A stretch of DNA of 64,000 nucleotides, taken from Hanleya hanleyi (lineage: Eukaryota > Mollusca > Polyplacophora > Lepidopleurida > Hanleyidae). The stretch is from NCBI GenBank assembly GCA_036873755.1, contig JAVTVY010039164.1, positions 1 to 64,000 on the forward strand, given 5' to 3'. Below, one piece after another: positions 11,044-21,883 of the stretch. Position 1 is the first letter of the stretch, and each line of letters starts with the position of its first letter. Position numbers and translations under genes: made by a program. The notes under the pieces were generated by a model, which was not told the DNA's origin, searched no databases, and saw only the letters and a list, made by a program, of their open reading frames with translations.

Positions 11044-11176
11044 ATGGCGAAACAGTTATGGAGAGAAGCTGGTCTTTTGTTCAGTTTGGTGTGTTGCATT
11101 TTCGATTGCATTACTCTTACTTTCAACGTCTACGCTGTTCCACTGAAGGAGATATTAAATTTCACACAAACTGAAG
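11044..11176 (+). CDS. nodulin-like/NFD4-type MFS transporter, exon 1
   Basis: The ATG in AAAATGGCG is a good Kozak context and begins MAKQLWREAGLLFSLVCC, which leads into transmembrane helix 1 and the block NVYAVPLKEILNFTQTE. The exon stops at a consensus donor (GAAG/GTATGT) in phase 1. The VYA.PLK..LNFTQ stretch is characteristic of the nodulin-like/MCH1-like branch of the major facilitator superfamily, membrane carriers of small metabolites whose substrate cannot be told from sequence. An almost identical donor and protein block occur in the second first-exon at 63129-63270. An upstream GTG at 11020 extends the frame but is not a likely start. Confidence 0.8.
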
Positions 11177-12117
11177 GTATGTATATCACAAAGTATACTG
11201 ACTACCCACATGGCAGTCCAATTATAATTAAGGCCTGGCTATCTCAGTCGTAGTAGACTCGGGACTATTGGTGGGGAAGGGACGTTTGTAGGCTTGGCGG
11301 ATGTGACTTCACCGAAGCGATCCCACTGATGGTAAATTCCTTACTCGCTTTATTAAAGCATCATTTGGACGGAAGTTTGGCTGGCCGTTACTTGTATCCA
11401 TAGTTGTTTGTATTTGTTCTGAGGTGATGGGAGTTTATCCAGTGTGCATGATTGTCTATGGTGTAAGAAGCATGCCGTTGTGCCATCGTGGAATTCAGAA
11501 CGTCATTGGTGGCATCAAGGGGTGATGTGCTAAAACACAACCTGTTTCCCAACACCAGGTAGGTGACACGAGGTAGGTTGGCACAACCTAGCTTACGCTT
11601 ATAGCTCGGTATAAAGATTGACATCCAATCCACAAGGCTGGTAACACCTTTACATAAACTGACAATTTGAATCGATGTGTGAGAAATGTATATCGAAGGA
11701 GAAACATTTTACAAAGACGATATACGACATCGGATATCAAAACCATATTGAGGATGCACGAATAGCATGACTATTGAAATCTACATCCAAAACATTACCG
11801 CGATTACGCGCACCTAATCTATATACCGGAGCGGACAGCGCAGATGACGCGAACTGAGCGTAGACTCTCGAAAGATGAGATTGAATCTGACTTGCCAGCT
11901 TCGCTTTTAACCTTATCTTGCCTTTTAGTGAACTGTTCTCTTGAAAACGGTGCAAATTTCGAAACGGTGTAAACTAGACAGCTGAAACTTTGTAGCTTAT
12001 CATATTGGAGTCATTATGAGCTTATTCCTTTATGCGCTGAGTAGAGGATCCTGGCCATGGATGTCGGCCATGTGTTGTGCCAAATGACTGTTCCCTCTTT
12101 CTCTTAAAAATTTCAGC

Positions 12118-12400
12118 TTTTCCGTTGACAAACTGAAGAACTATTTTATTTCACATGAATTGCTAATTTATCATGCACTTTTTGCGAAGAAAATTACATC
12201 AATACAAATTTCGAGTAATCGGACCAAAAGACGGCTGAAAATGCCCACTGGAAAATTACGTCACTGTGACGTCATCAATGTGGCCATCTTACATTTTGTT
12301 CTACATTTGCTGGTAGAGCTTGATCCAAGGATAGAGTGTGGCAAGTCTTATGTTCCCAGTGTCAGAGATGACGAAAATATTCAATGGGCGATATCTGCTC
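12118..12400 (+). repeat. single arm of the large foldback family
   Basis: This stretch aligns with the complement of the right arm of the palindrome at 14.2-14.8 kb. Shared words include ACGTCACTGTGACGTCATCA, GGTAGAGCTTGA and CTAATTTATCATGCA. Only one arm is present, so it is a half copy or a solo remnant. Confidence 0.7.
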
Positions 12401-12794
12401 ACCAGGCCGCGATACACACCAAATTGCCCAGGCCAGACGGGTTCAATACCGGTTGATAGTTGCTCGGTGAAATTTCGACGGGTATTTCGGATTGGATATT
12501 GGCAGGTATTTCATAGAAGAATCTGTATTCTTTGCTCGCTTAGATTGTTTCTTTTCTTGCTCGTGTTGTTTCTTTTTCCATCGCATTTGGTTCTGTGATA
12601 GCTCTGTATAAACGATGATGACCTCTGGTTGCTGGATCTGTAACCAGTATTACGAGTGTGGAGAGCTAATTTGTGATCAAAAATACAGCTCATTGGTACG
12701 GATGTGACCATAGGAGCACCAACATGGCTTGCCTCACCAGGCTTGCTCGTGTCTATATATATCTGTCGTTGTATGCCTGTATGTACGTTTGCGT

Positions 12795-13325
12795 AAGTTT
12801 GAAGAGGTTCAACGAAGAGCTAAGAAATTTATTTTAGGATATACTCAATCTCAAAACATGTCATACAGAAAAGATTAGAAATAAAATATTTTACCCCTAT
12901 CTTACATAGGTGGAGTGAACGATATTTTATTCTTAGGCAAACGTTGATTTGGAGATGTAAATTATTGTATATGATTCTCAAATAATAATGATTTTTTAAT
13001 GAAAATGTCCTGTTTTGAGACTTTTACACATCCTTATTTTAATCGAATTTACTACATCTGGAAATCCGTAGCATTCAATACATCTCGTTCATCCTTAAGT
13101 AGTCTTGAATCGAAAACAATATTTATTCACGGATTTCCCAAGGTTCTTAAACATGTTATCATTATCTAGCGTTTATATTATGTTTATTCAGCCTATGTAT
13201 TTTACCAATGCAATTGTTTTCTTTCATGTGCACGCTCTTCTTTTGTATTGCTCTTGTATTGTATTGTTTTGTTATCCGGGAGGTCACGATTTAAATTCAC
13301 ATTGACCTGTGAATAATGTATTTCT
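12795..13325 (+). pseudogene. LINE RT C-terminal and 3' end fragment
   Basis: At 12799 the frame reads FEEVQRRAKKFILGYTQ, the post-palm block of Jockey-like LINE RTs. Later, near 13020-13150 and in another frame, YFNRIYYIWKSVAFNTSRSS and LESKTIFIH give the C-terminal end. Stops and frameshifts separate the pieces. The element ends just before the MITE at 13330. Confidence 0.6.
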
Positions 13326-13329
13326 ATTA

Positions 13330-13747
13330 AGGATGTCCGCTGGTGATTTTTGGCTTTGGCGGCCATTTTGCCTGTTTTTCCTGTTAAGTTATCTCCCTTT
13401 TCTAGGTTAAAAGATAGGGATTTCCATTAAAAGCCTTCTAGATTCATCCATTTTGATAAATTTTGATAGACATTGTGGTTATATGCAAACAGTTAGAATA
13501 TAAGAAAAAGTTAAATACTAATTATATGCATTTTTTATGAATATGCTTCAAAACTAGGTCTATTTCCTATGTTTTTCGGGTATCAAATGGAGCATGGGTC
13601 AGTCCCCATAATGTTACCTACAGCTAAAAAATGCACACCAACCTATATATTTCTTCTTTGTTTTTCCTCATATTACACAATTATGAATGCAACAACACAC
13701 ATTATTCAAAAAGTTAATTACTTTTATTTACCAGCAGCGGACATCCT
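13330..13747. mobile_element. TA-flanked MITE in MFS intron 1
   Basis: The ends are inverted copies: AGGATGTCCGCTGGTG at 13330 and CAGCAGCGGACATCCT ending at 13747. Each is followed outward by TA, the duplication made by Tc1/mariner-type transposases. No coding capacity lies inside the 418 bp, so it is non-autonomous. Confidence 0.8.
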
Positions 13748-13841
13748 TATGGGTGCGGGAACTCTCCACGGGTAACGACTGGCAAGGGAATGTCGAGTAT
13801 AATGTCATCTCCCTGTATTGCTATATACCCTTTGTTTTCAG

Positions 13842-14028
13842 TGGAGCTTGTTGCATCTGCGAACACCGCCGGCATCGGTATGACGATACCAGCCGCACTA
13901 CTCCTGCCTGTATGCAGTGCATTTCTTAACGATAGTACCAGGATTCCTTCTATTATGGCTGTCGGTGGTCTATGTTGATTTCTTCAGCCACTGGCCAAGT
14001 TTGGTGTGCCTGTTTCAGTTCATCACAT
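13842..14028 (+). CDS. MFS transporter, exon 2, with a one-base frameshift
   Basis: A polypyrimidine tract and CAG precede 13842. Joined to exon 1 in phase 1, the exon reads ELVASANTAGIGMTIPAALL (helix 2) and then meets a TGA at 13976. The next frame over continues TIVPGFLLLWLSVVYVDFFS and SLVCLFQFIT (helices 3-4) to a perfect donor, CAT/GTAAGT. The frames cross at about 13925-13935. Removing one base gives 186 nt and an exon 1-3 total divisible by three. The surplus base is therefore a mutation or an assembly or sequencing error, not a wrong exon model. The exon length and phases suit the family. Confidence 0.72.
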
Positions 14029-14234
14029 GTAAGTGAAAATAGGGGACTGTTGATGTCTTTATAGTGTTGACGAAAAATGACAGCGGTCATGCAAGACGGC
14101 TGTCTTTTACACAAAAAAGTAATTTACCGACTTTATCAAAACGAGGGTAGGGGTAAAATTTAAATGTCCATTTAAATGTTTGATATTAACCTTACCAGGC
14201 CTTGGGGGAGGGATGGCATTATATCAAACTTTCT

Positions 14235-14800
14235 GTCTCATCTATTCTATTTTACATCAGATTATTATTTACTCATTTATCTTGAAGTTTTTGGAAAGAA
14301 ACAGTCAAAAAATCGAAAAATGTGATCGAAGAATCGACCAAAAATTACTTATTTGAAAATAACGTCACTGTGACGTCATCAAAGCGGCCATCTTGAATTT
14401 TCTATCATTTTCTGGTAGAGCTTGACCCAAGGGTATAGTGTGGTAAGTTTCAGCCTTGAAGCTGAAAGGCTAAGAAAATATTTAGGGGACAAAATGTCCC
14501 CAGGCTTAGACTAGTCTAGGCCTGGGTGGGACATTTCGAACCCCTAATTATTTTTGTTACCCTCGAGCTGAAGGGATGAAACTTTAACCAAACCATACCC
14601 TTGGGTCACGTTCTAATAGAAAATGTAACAAAATCCAACATGGCCGCTATGATGATGTCACAGTGACGTCATTCTGAAGTAAAAGCATCTTTTGATCGAT
14701 TTTTTTGGACGGATCTTTTATTTGTGTAAGTTTTCCGGAAAACTGCATGATGAATTAGTAAATGGTAATCTAATGTGAAATAAAACAGTTCTTGTCAACT
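14235..14800. mobile_element. large palindromic foldback element
   Basis: The sequence folds about 14512/14513 (AGACT/AGTCT). Pairing blocks step outward symmetrically: GGGGACAAAATGTCCC against its counterpart, then TTGACCCAAGGGTATA, then ACGTCACTGTGACGTCATC, then a TTTACATCAGATTA-type block near the ends. The arms are about 280 bp and imperfect. It has no coding frame. A single related arm sits at 12118-12400. This is either a foldback transposon or an inverted duplication of one. Confidence 0.75.
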
Positions 14801-15094
14801 ATTCCTCGAGAAAAAGCAGTAATTGCGAAAAAAAAATGACGAATACATCACTTTATAATTACTGGTAGCCCTCATGGACGTCATTATGAATTTACCCCTG
14901 ATCCTCTGCTTGGGGGATGATGCGAATAGGCTGGAATATGATAAAGTACAATCACTGAGTGTCCGTTCTCAAAGTTTTGTCGTTCCGCAGATAGCACAGT
15001 ATGTTTGACTGGGGGGCATAATGGCTAATGGCAGTAGTCAGATTTCAGGAGAGATAAAAAATAACCTACTGCTAGAAATAAAGATATCAACGAG

Positions 15095-15160
15095 AGAGAG
15101 AAAAAGAGAGAATTAAGGTTTAAGGTCTCATTCATCTATATTTCTGCTATATAGCGACAA
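15095..15160 (-). repeat. molluscan SINE-like tail, minus orientation
   Basis: The complement contains GTCGCTATATAGCAGAAATAT and CCTTAAACCTTAATTCTCTC, matching the tail at 16985-17055 in the opposite direction. It is probably the 3' end of a short interspersed element. Confidence 0.5.
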
Positions 15161-15845
15161 TCAAACAAAATTCTGAGTATTCTAACAAAAACAAGCCAAC
15201 AACCCAGCAATCCAGAAGCAATCAACACAACACACCAAAAGATATGCACACACATCAAAACTTATGCAACAACCCGATTTCTTTCAAATAACCTAAAATA
15301 CAGTCTTCTTTTACGATATAATTCTAGTTATATGTTAAACAAGCTAAATGTTTATCTCATTTTGGACGAAATCATCAAGTGTGACCATGGTTTCAAATTA
15401 TATATGACACATTTATTGTCTGTACATTTACTTCATTACCTTTATTTTGGTACCAAATATGTACATTCGGTTAAATATATTGTTATTAAACGTATGTTTA
15501 AAATTTTGCTTAAAATGTGCAGAAAACGAAACATCGAACTTTTCGTTCTGAAGGCAGCAGCATTGATCATCAAGACGCGCATTTGCTGATTCGGCACCAA
15601 ATTTTGAAAGCATCCTCCACATTTTGGTGTCCGATGTGGAATTGATGTACTGCAGCTATGATTTTGCCGTCACAGCAGACGTCCTACAATATTGAGTGGA
15701 TGAGCTGTAGAATCTCTCGCATTGACTGATATTTTCGCCCTGGTGCATGGTTTCGAATATATTTCAAAACAGCTATCCCAGTTTCTGTAATTCAGCAGTT
15801 ATCACTTTATGAAACTGTAGTTTACATACACCACTATCAAGTAAA

Positions 15846-16035
15846 TACAGGCGCTAGTCCATCATTCAATATTCGGCCGTCGTTCATTAACTAATTTCCG
15901 CGTCCATAATCCAAAAATCTAATATGTATAATAGCATTAAAACCAAATTTAAAGAAAGAAACCATCATAATATACATAAAACTATGCTAGTCTCCAGTTA
16001 ACGGCGGTCAACAGTTTTCAATGAGGCCGACGATT
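15846..16035 (-). mobile_element. GIPMGTN/YIDD retroelement, 3' end fragment
   Basis: The minus strand carries the family's terminal region: the GTTGACCGC block, the word pattern of TTTGGATTATGGACGCGGA, GACGACGG and the CTTGTA-like end. It is well diverged from the young copies, so it is an old 5'-truncated insertion. Confidence 0.7.
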
Positions 16036-16984
16036 CGACCACTTCTCACACCATGAACGATAGTGATCGTGGATACTTTAGGAATACATGAAAAGTTGTT
16101 AAGAGTCTGTACAGATCACCCTCGTTACCAGGCCCTTCCCCTTTCTCTTTTTCTTCTACCGTCTGCAGCCCTGGTAAACGACTTTGCTGACCATACTAAT
16201 CCATTGGTGACATCACGTACTCCGTCAGCCAGTCAAATGGTTCGCTTTATGGTGTTCAAAGCAGTGGTCACAGGGTTCAGGCGCTGACGTCAGACTGCCT
16301 GTGTACGTGCGTCACAAGACCCCTCCATATCTGGCGGTTTGAAGGTCAGCTCGTGGATATATAATGATTTTGGTAAAGGCCATCCACGATTAGCATGTGT
16401 GATTGCTTATCGACTACGGTCGGTGTGAGGTAGACCATAGTGTTCACGATGAATGAACGATACTCATAATCGTTGATTCTTCGGTGAGAAGACATTACGT
16501 TTAATTTAAACGTTTAATTCTTAGTGTTGTTTTCTCACGAATATCCCGTGCAGAATATAAATTATATAAGTATTGCTCCATATTATATTTTAATGAAAGC
16601 AAAAATGAATGCAAAATCAAACAAGCCAATAAAATGTTGTCAGATGGATGCAGATATCAGAATAATTTTTTGCTTACACACGACAAAATGTTATAAAATA
16701 ATGTCTGGTCTTGGCGATTAAAACATCTTTCAGCTCACGGTGGAACTTCCAACATACTGGAACTACTTTGAGCTTATTTACATGATACTCTGCACGAAGT
16801 GTAGATTCATCATGGATGAATTCAATGTGGATGTGAGTCTATAGAATACTTTTCCTACCTTATTATCAACATGGGTCAAGTTTGTGGCATTTGTCTAACC
16901 TTGTTTCACACATTAATCATGTTCAATCTATTCCGTGTTAATAACCTAATATTTCACACTACCTTGAGTCGGATTTGCCCTTTT

Positions 16985-17055
16985 CTGGGCGTCGCTATAT
17001 AGCTGAAGTATTGCTGAACACGGCGTTAAACCTTAATTCTCTCTCACACACGTTC
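16985..17055 (+). repeat. molluscan SINE-like tail
   Basis: The run GTCGCTATATAGCTGAAGTA then GGCGTTAAACCTTAATTC and a CTCTCTCAC end matches a tail motif I associate with gastropod sequences. A similar end occurs at 25575-25625. Confidence 0.5.
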
Positions 17056-17199
17056 CTGGGAGAAGGACCGTGGGCAAAATGATAATTTCGACCATCGTGT
17101 GTCGTCTGGAATTGATGTGTCTCTTTCAATTACGAATATTTCTCAACACCAGGTCATATCTGTCCCATGACTGAACTCATTCATACCAGATACACCAAA

Positions 17200-18565
17200 A
17201 GTGCATTGGACCTCCCAAATTAAATAAATTACCATACAAAACTAGATTCAAAGCTGGTTCTAGAAGCTGCACCACGAAGCTTCTTTCAAAGTTGTTAACG
17301 AGGGCCCTTCAGGAGATAAAAGCATTTTGAAAAAGATATTGCGCCACTATACCTAAAACCTTTGGCGTTGAATGTATGTGGATATTGGAAAATTCAAAAT
17401 GTATGTGGATATTGGAAATTCAAAACGTCTTACGGAATAACTTGATGCGCAAGGATAAATCCCGTACAGACATGTATTCACATGAGATTTCTCGACTCTC
17501 TACACTACAATCCCTCTTCAGAACCTTACTGACAATCTTAGTTCAATAATTGTATCACTGTTCAAGAAAACTAATCGCCGATATATCAGCAGCCTTAAAG
17601 CATTCTTTAGCTCCTCTAGATACAAGGGATATCATTCATAGGATGTTTCTTTGCTGATAGATTTGCTTGAATTTCTCATTAGTAACATCTACGGGAAATT
17701 CGGCAAAACAATATATCAGCAGCATATAGGTATTCCAATTGTACACCCATTTTGGCTTACCTATATCTATTCTCGCTTTCAAAAAATGATAAATTCAAAT
17801 CCCGTTCCCTCGATGTGCATAATCGCTATATAAATAACACAGTGACGGGTATATATATCCATCTTCAATGGATTTGAAGGAAACTACATATGGCCCTAAC
17901 GGTACATCATATTTAGACCTATATCTCTATAAAAATGAAACGGGTCTGGACAGTAATATTCCAGTGGGACCTGCGTATGGCGTACACATATCTCGCCTAG
18001 TAGCATTACTAGACCCTGTGTTAAATGTGAAGATTATAATCAACGTCACAAAACGTCATTGTATAAACTTATAAAACAGGGCTAAACCACAAGCGTCTCC
18101 ACCCATAGTATCTCAAACTGGGCGACACAAATCGCATGTTGATAGCAAAATACGAATGTAGCGTGGAAGATCTATGGCGTTGCGTTTTGTAACTTGTGTC
18201 TAATTCCGCTTAATCTGGAGCCAGGGGCCGTATAAACCTATGCTTTTCAAGATCATCACGATGCACACATGAACAGGCACAATCAAAACGCGACTGGTAT
18301 ACATCCTACACTAGATTAAGAGTACTGATCAGCGATACGGATTTGACATGTTTGGAACATTACGATGTCTTGCCGGCATCATTGAAAACTGTTGACTGCG
18401 TCTGTCTTACAGGGAACTAGCCTATTTTAATATATACTATGATTTATTTTTTTGTTGGAGCTAATGCTGTTATATGAATTAGGTCTTTGGATTACGGACG
18501 CGGAAATTCTTTAATTGACGACGGCTGAATAATGAATGACGGATTATACGCTTGTATTTCAGCAT
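17200..18565 (+). pseudogene. decayed GIPMGTN/YIDD retroelement (Penelope-like type)
   Basis: Blocks occur in the same order as in the copy at 30.1-32.0 kb. They are an N-terminal piece (CAAAGCTGGTTCTAGAAGCT, from the AGSRSCTT region), then FLISNIYGKFGKTIYQQHIG at 17660-17735, a degraded palm, SYLDLYLYKNETG near 17905 and the C-terminal region to about 18190. The 3' region with GACGACGGCTGA follows, to 18565. The GIPMGTN and YIDD motifs are lost and several segments are deleted. It is an old, nearly full-span but heavily broken copy. Confidence 0.75.
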
Positions 18566-18984
18566 GAGCCAATTTTCATGACTTTTCTATGACGACAACG
18601 GGGACAATCCAAAATGGCTACCAAAAGAGGAAATCTAATACGCTTTTTCTAATTTTCTTTTTTATCCGATGTTAGGACATTTTCTCACCTAGAAATAATC
18701 AGATTTCTTCTTTGGGCTACGTTACTTCAAAACAGATCTTGCCATTACATGCTCATTTTGAGCCTATTCGCATTACTTTCCACTAGGAGGAACACGAGAA
18801 AATTTAACATGGCGACCGTACGGGTGTTAAACTGAATTTTGTCTTTTATTTATATTTCCCTTCTAATTTCGATACATTTTCACCTAGAAAGCCCATTTGT
18901 TGCTATGGATCTACTATACCTCCGTGCTAGTCATTTTGTTTTATCCTTTTCCGACCGTGCACTGCATCCCGAGCAAATTCAAAA

Positions 18985-19275
18985 TGACGGCCAGAGTGGA
19001 GGTGCTTGGTAGAATAGCCGTGTTTTATAAGTTTCTGCAACAATGTTTTGTGACGTTGATTAAAATCGTCACATTTAACACAGGATCTAGAAAATGCTAC
19101 TAGGCGAGATATGTATACGCCATATGCAGGTCCCACTGGAATATTACTGTCCAGAAAGGGACAGTTTACGATGTCGAAATTGTAATCATCTCTTTTGTCA
19201 TCAAGTCGACGAGAGAGAATGCACGCTTCATTTTTATAGAGATATAGATCTAATTATGATGTGCCTGTAAGGCTC
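18985..19275 (-). pseudogene. internal RT fragment of the GIPMGTN/YIDD family
   Basis: On the minus strand it encodes parts of LYLYKNE, the DYNFDIVN stretch, MGPAYGVYISRLVAF and CVKCDDFNQRHKTLLQKLIK, then ends. Both the catalytic palm and the 3' terminal region are missing. It is therefore a fragment, not a simple 5' truncation. It lies opposite and close to the plus-strand copy at 17.2-18.6 kb. Confidence 0.75.
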
Positions 19276-19837
19276 ATCGAGCTTATGATGTCACTATGAC
19301 GAGACAAAACTAGTGGAAGAAATTCGGGTTGTTTTATCTGAAACGTCGTTATTCAGAGATTAATTTTTGCATGATTCAGATCGCAAAGCCCAGGAGTTAC
19401 GAAAATATGAGGGATGAATTATCCCTACCCAAATTCCGGCATAAAATTTTTCAAAACCAGTCAGTATCAAACAAGTGCATGTAACAACCTTAGATACCAC
19501 CGTATATATCTAAACCTGGTATGATGTTGATCTTCCAGAAAAAGAAGTCAAACAAAATCTACGCGGCGGTGCAACGGAATGACACTTTCTCGAGAGTGGC
19601 TCCCGGACTAAAACGCCTCTGACCAGAGTGCAAACAAAGGTTTTCAACTGAGCATATGAAAGGCTATCAAAATATTTTTTGGGCAAACTTCTCTTCAAGT
19701 GTGTTATTTTTAAATGAATTTAAATACATATCCACTCGGACACGTTGAATTATCATGCTTGTTTGATTATAATACATTTCGAGGCATCCCTTTTCGTGAT
19801 ATTTTGTTGTTAATTATCTTTTTGCATTTGTCCCCAG

Positions 19838-20823
19838 CTTCGGGAAACGAAATGGCGCTTTATACTTATCTGTCCATTTCAACTGATAATTTCGGCGAGA
19901 AGAACGTGGGAAAATTGACGGGACTCTACTTAGCAGCATTTGGGCTCGGAAAGATTGTCCATGGATTTCTATACCAGTATTGTTTCCAGGAAAACCACAA
20001 TCTACGTTTGTTTTTCTTCACATTACTGATTATCAACTCCATTTTGCTCCCAATATGTTTCCTTGTTCATCAACCTTACGCCAATGAGGAAAGATTAGAG
20101 GAGATTCTATTGACAGACCCAAGATCAAGACGGCATGTCGATGATGCAATTAAAGAAACTGCGAACGAATCGGTCACCCATAACACACTGCCCGTGACAA
20201 AAATATTCAAATCTGTGTACTTTCATCTGATGTTTTGGCCATCTGCACTGTTCCTTTCTTGTTTATTTACTTTTACGAATAATGTAACCACATTGGCAGA
20301 GACTGTAAACCTAGATCAACCACTAAACCTCGTCTATGTGCTAACAGTACCAATAGTTGCTGGTAGAATTTTGTTTGGTGTTATATATGACCATTATCGT
20401 TCAGTGGCATGCGGGTTCTGTTTACTTTTCATTTGCTATGTCTCTTTTATTTCTGCAATGGTTATTGGGTCCTTCAGTCTGAACTATGTCACAGTGTATG
20501 TTATGACTATTTGTTGTGGACTCGGTAATGCCGGAGGACTACTGTTACCTGTGATAATGCTTTCAGCTGAATTTGGGGTACAACACCTTACAATTATTTC
20601 AGGATTTCTCCTTGTGTTAGTCGCAATGTTAACTGTAATTATGCAGGCCATTGTAGGAATCCTGTATGACGATGTTCAGTTTCAGCAGAATTCCGGAGAT
20701 ATATTTTGCCGTGGCAATATCTGTTTTCTCTGGACATTTATATTGCTGCTTTGTATAACTCTAGTTGTTACCATTTGCGAAGCTGTAAACTTTATTTATA
20801 ACATATGTTTTCGACAAGTTTAA
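19838..20823 (+). CDS. MFS transporter, exon 3 (terminal, helices 4-12)
   Basis: A strong acceptor (TTTTTGCATTTGTCCCCAG) sits in front of 19838 and the phase (two leading bases) fits exon 2. The 327-residue exon contains SGNEMALYTYLSISTDNFGE and VGKLTGLYLAAFGLGK (helix 5), two helices near LRLFFFTLLIINSILLP, a charged central loop (EERLEEILLTDPRSRRH), then six more helices. AGRILFGVIYDH is the loop 8-9 MFS signature and GLGNAGGLLLPVIM is helix 10. The NF...GKLTGL...FGLG pattern matches nodulin-like/NFD4 carriers. The whole protein would be about 434 residues. The frame is open further upstream to 19714, but that part is intronic. The exon is intact, with no stop. Confidence 0.85.
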
Positions 20824-20984
20824 AAACGTCTGATAGGTTAGTTTTTAACATTACACCACTGTTTAAGGTGGATTCATCCCGCTTTCTATATATTGTAATT
20901 GCATCGAAGTTATTTATTCTATCGGCCTAATATACATGTGTACCACATCAAACTCTAGGGGAGATGAATTGTACTAACCCGGTC

Positions 20985-21195
20985 AGCTGTGTATGTATAT
21001 ATTTGGAGGGAGGGAGGGAATTTGGCTTAATGTCACACTCAAGTTTGTTTCACTCATATGGTGACAGTCAGTTTGGTTGGTGGAGGAAGCCGGAGTACCC
21101 GGAGCGAACCACCGCCCTTCGGCAAGTAACTGACAAACTTTCACACATGGACCAGCTGGGATCGAACCCGTGCCGGTTCAGCGTATATATTTGGA
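20985..21195 (-). mobile_element. tRNA-derived SINE-like repeat
   Basis: On the minus strand a GGGTTCGATCCC sequence (about 21160-21172) matches the RNA polymerase III B box. Next to it is the conserved block read on the plus strand as GGAGGAAGCCGGAGTACCCG and GAACCACCG, which is frequent in molluscan interspersed repeats. The A box and ends are not resolved. Confidence 0.55.
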
Positions 21196-21509
21196 AAGCT
21201 GTTATAGTCCATATTAGGATTGCGGTTCATCATGACTGAAATACTTCAATTAATATTTGTGAGAATAACATTCAGTGTTCAGTCTCGAAAGAGGGTGAAT
21301 CTGAATAGACACTACCATTTGACGAGACTGACCAATGAATTGGAAGGAATGTCTAGCGATGGCCAAACCGAACACTTTTTTTCTGTGGGTCCCCGGGTGA
21401 TTCCATCTATGTTCAGCTCAACACAAACACATGTACCGACAACATCAAAAACAACAACTGTTGAAATGCCTATTAATTATCTAAACGAAATGAGAAACTG
21501 AATACGGAC

Positions 21510-21835
21510 AAGGCCGAACGGAAGGACGTTGAGCTACGTTTCTCCTTCACATTCAGCGACAAATAAATTAGAATCTCCAAGCTGTATTTCAGTTTATGAA
21601 TCCAGTGATAGTGTTTTGCTAACAGAAACTTGGGCAAATGAGTTCTCGGACACAGCTGTCGGGGATGTGAACATTTCGAGCTGAACAGAGTGGAAACTAC
21701 TAAACGCGATTCTAGAGGACCAATCATATATAGGCGTTCTTCGCTTGTGAATAATAGTACTCTCGTGCAAAAGGATGACGACGATATTATCTGGATTCAA
21801 GTTGAGTCTTTCAAATCTGTGTATTCATTGGTTCT
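21510..21835 (+). pseudogene. LINE APE-type endonuclease fragment
   Basis: At 21600-21665 one frame reads YESSDSVLLTETWANEFSDT, where LLTETW holds the catalytic Glu block of apurinic-type endonucleases in LINEs. After a frameshift, KRDSRGPIIYRRSSLVNNST and DDDDIIWIQVE (about 21700-21800) match the following central part of the domain. The copy breaks off where the GIPMGTN/YIDD element begins at 21884. It probably belongs to an L1/Tx1-like LINE such as the one at 58.3-61.3 kb. Confidence 0.65.
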
Positions 21836-21883
21836 AAATATAGGTTCGTGGTATGTTTTACCTGATTGGCCTGCTTGACAGCC

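Larger units (their letters stand above)
11177..13841 (+). other. intron 1 of the MFS gene
   Basis: It runs from the GTATGT donor to a TTTGTTTTCAG acceptor at 13841. It contains one arm of a foldback family (12118-12400), a LINE 3' fragment (12795-13325) and a TA-flanked MITE (13330-13747). I see nothing recognisable in 11177-12117. Confidence 0.7.
14029..19837 (+). other. intron 2 of the MFS gene
   Basis: It spans GTAAGT to TTTGCATTTGTCCCCAG. Inside are a large palindrome (14235-14800), inverted molluscan tail motifs (15095-15160 and 16985-17055) and three retroelement fragments (15846-16035, 17200-18565, 18985-19275). I see no further coding sequence. Confidence 0.65.

Noticed and set aside
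13976..13978. In-frame TGA in exon 2 as a selenocysteine codon
   Set aside because: The reading frame after the TGA is not membrane-like, while the neighbouring frame is and fits the donor phase. A one-base shift explains it better.
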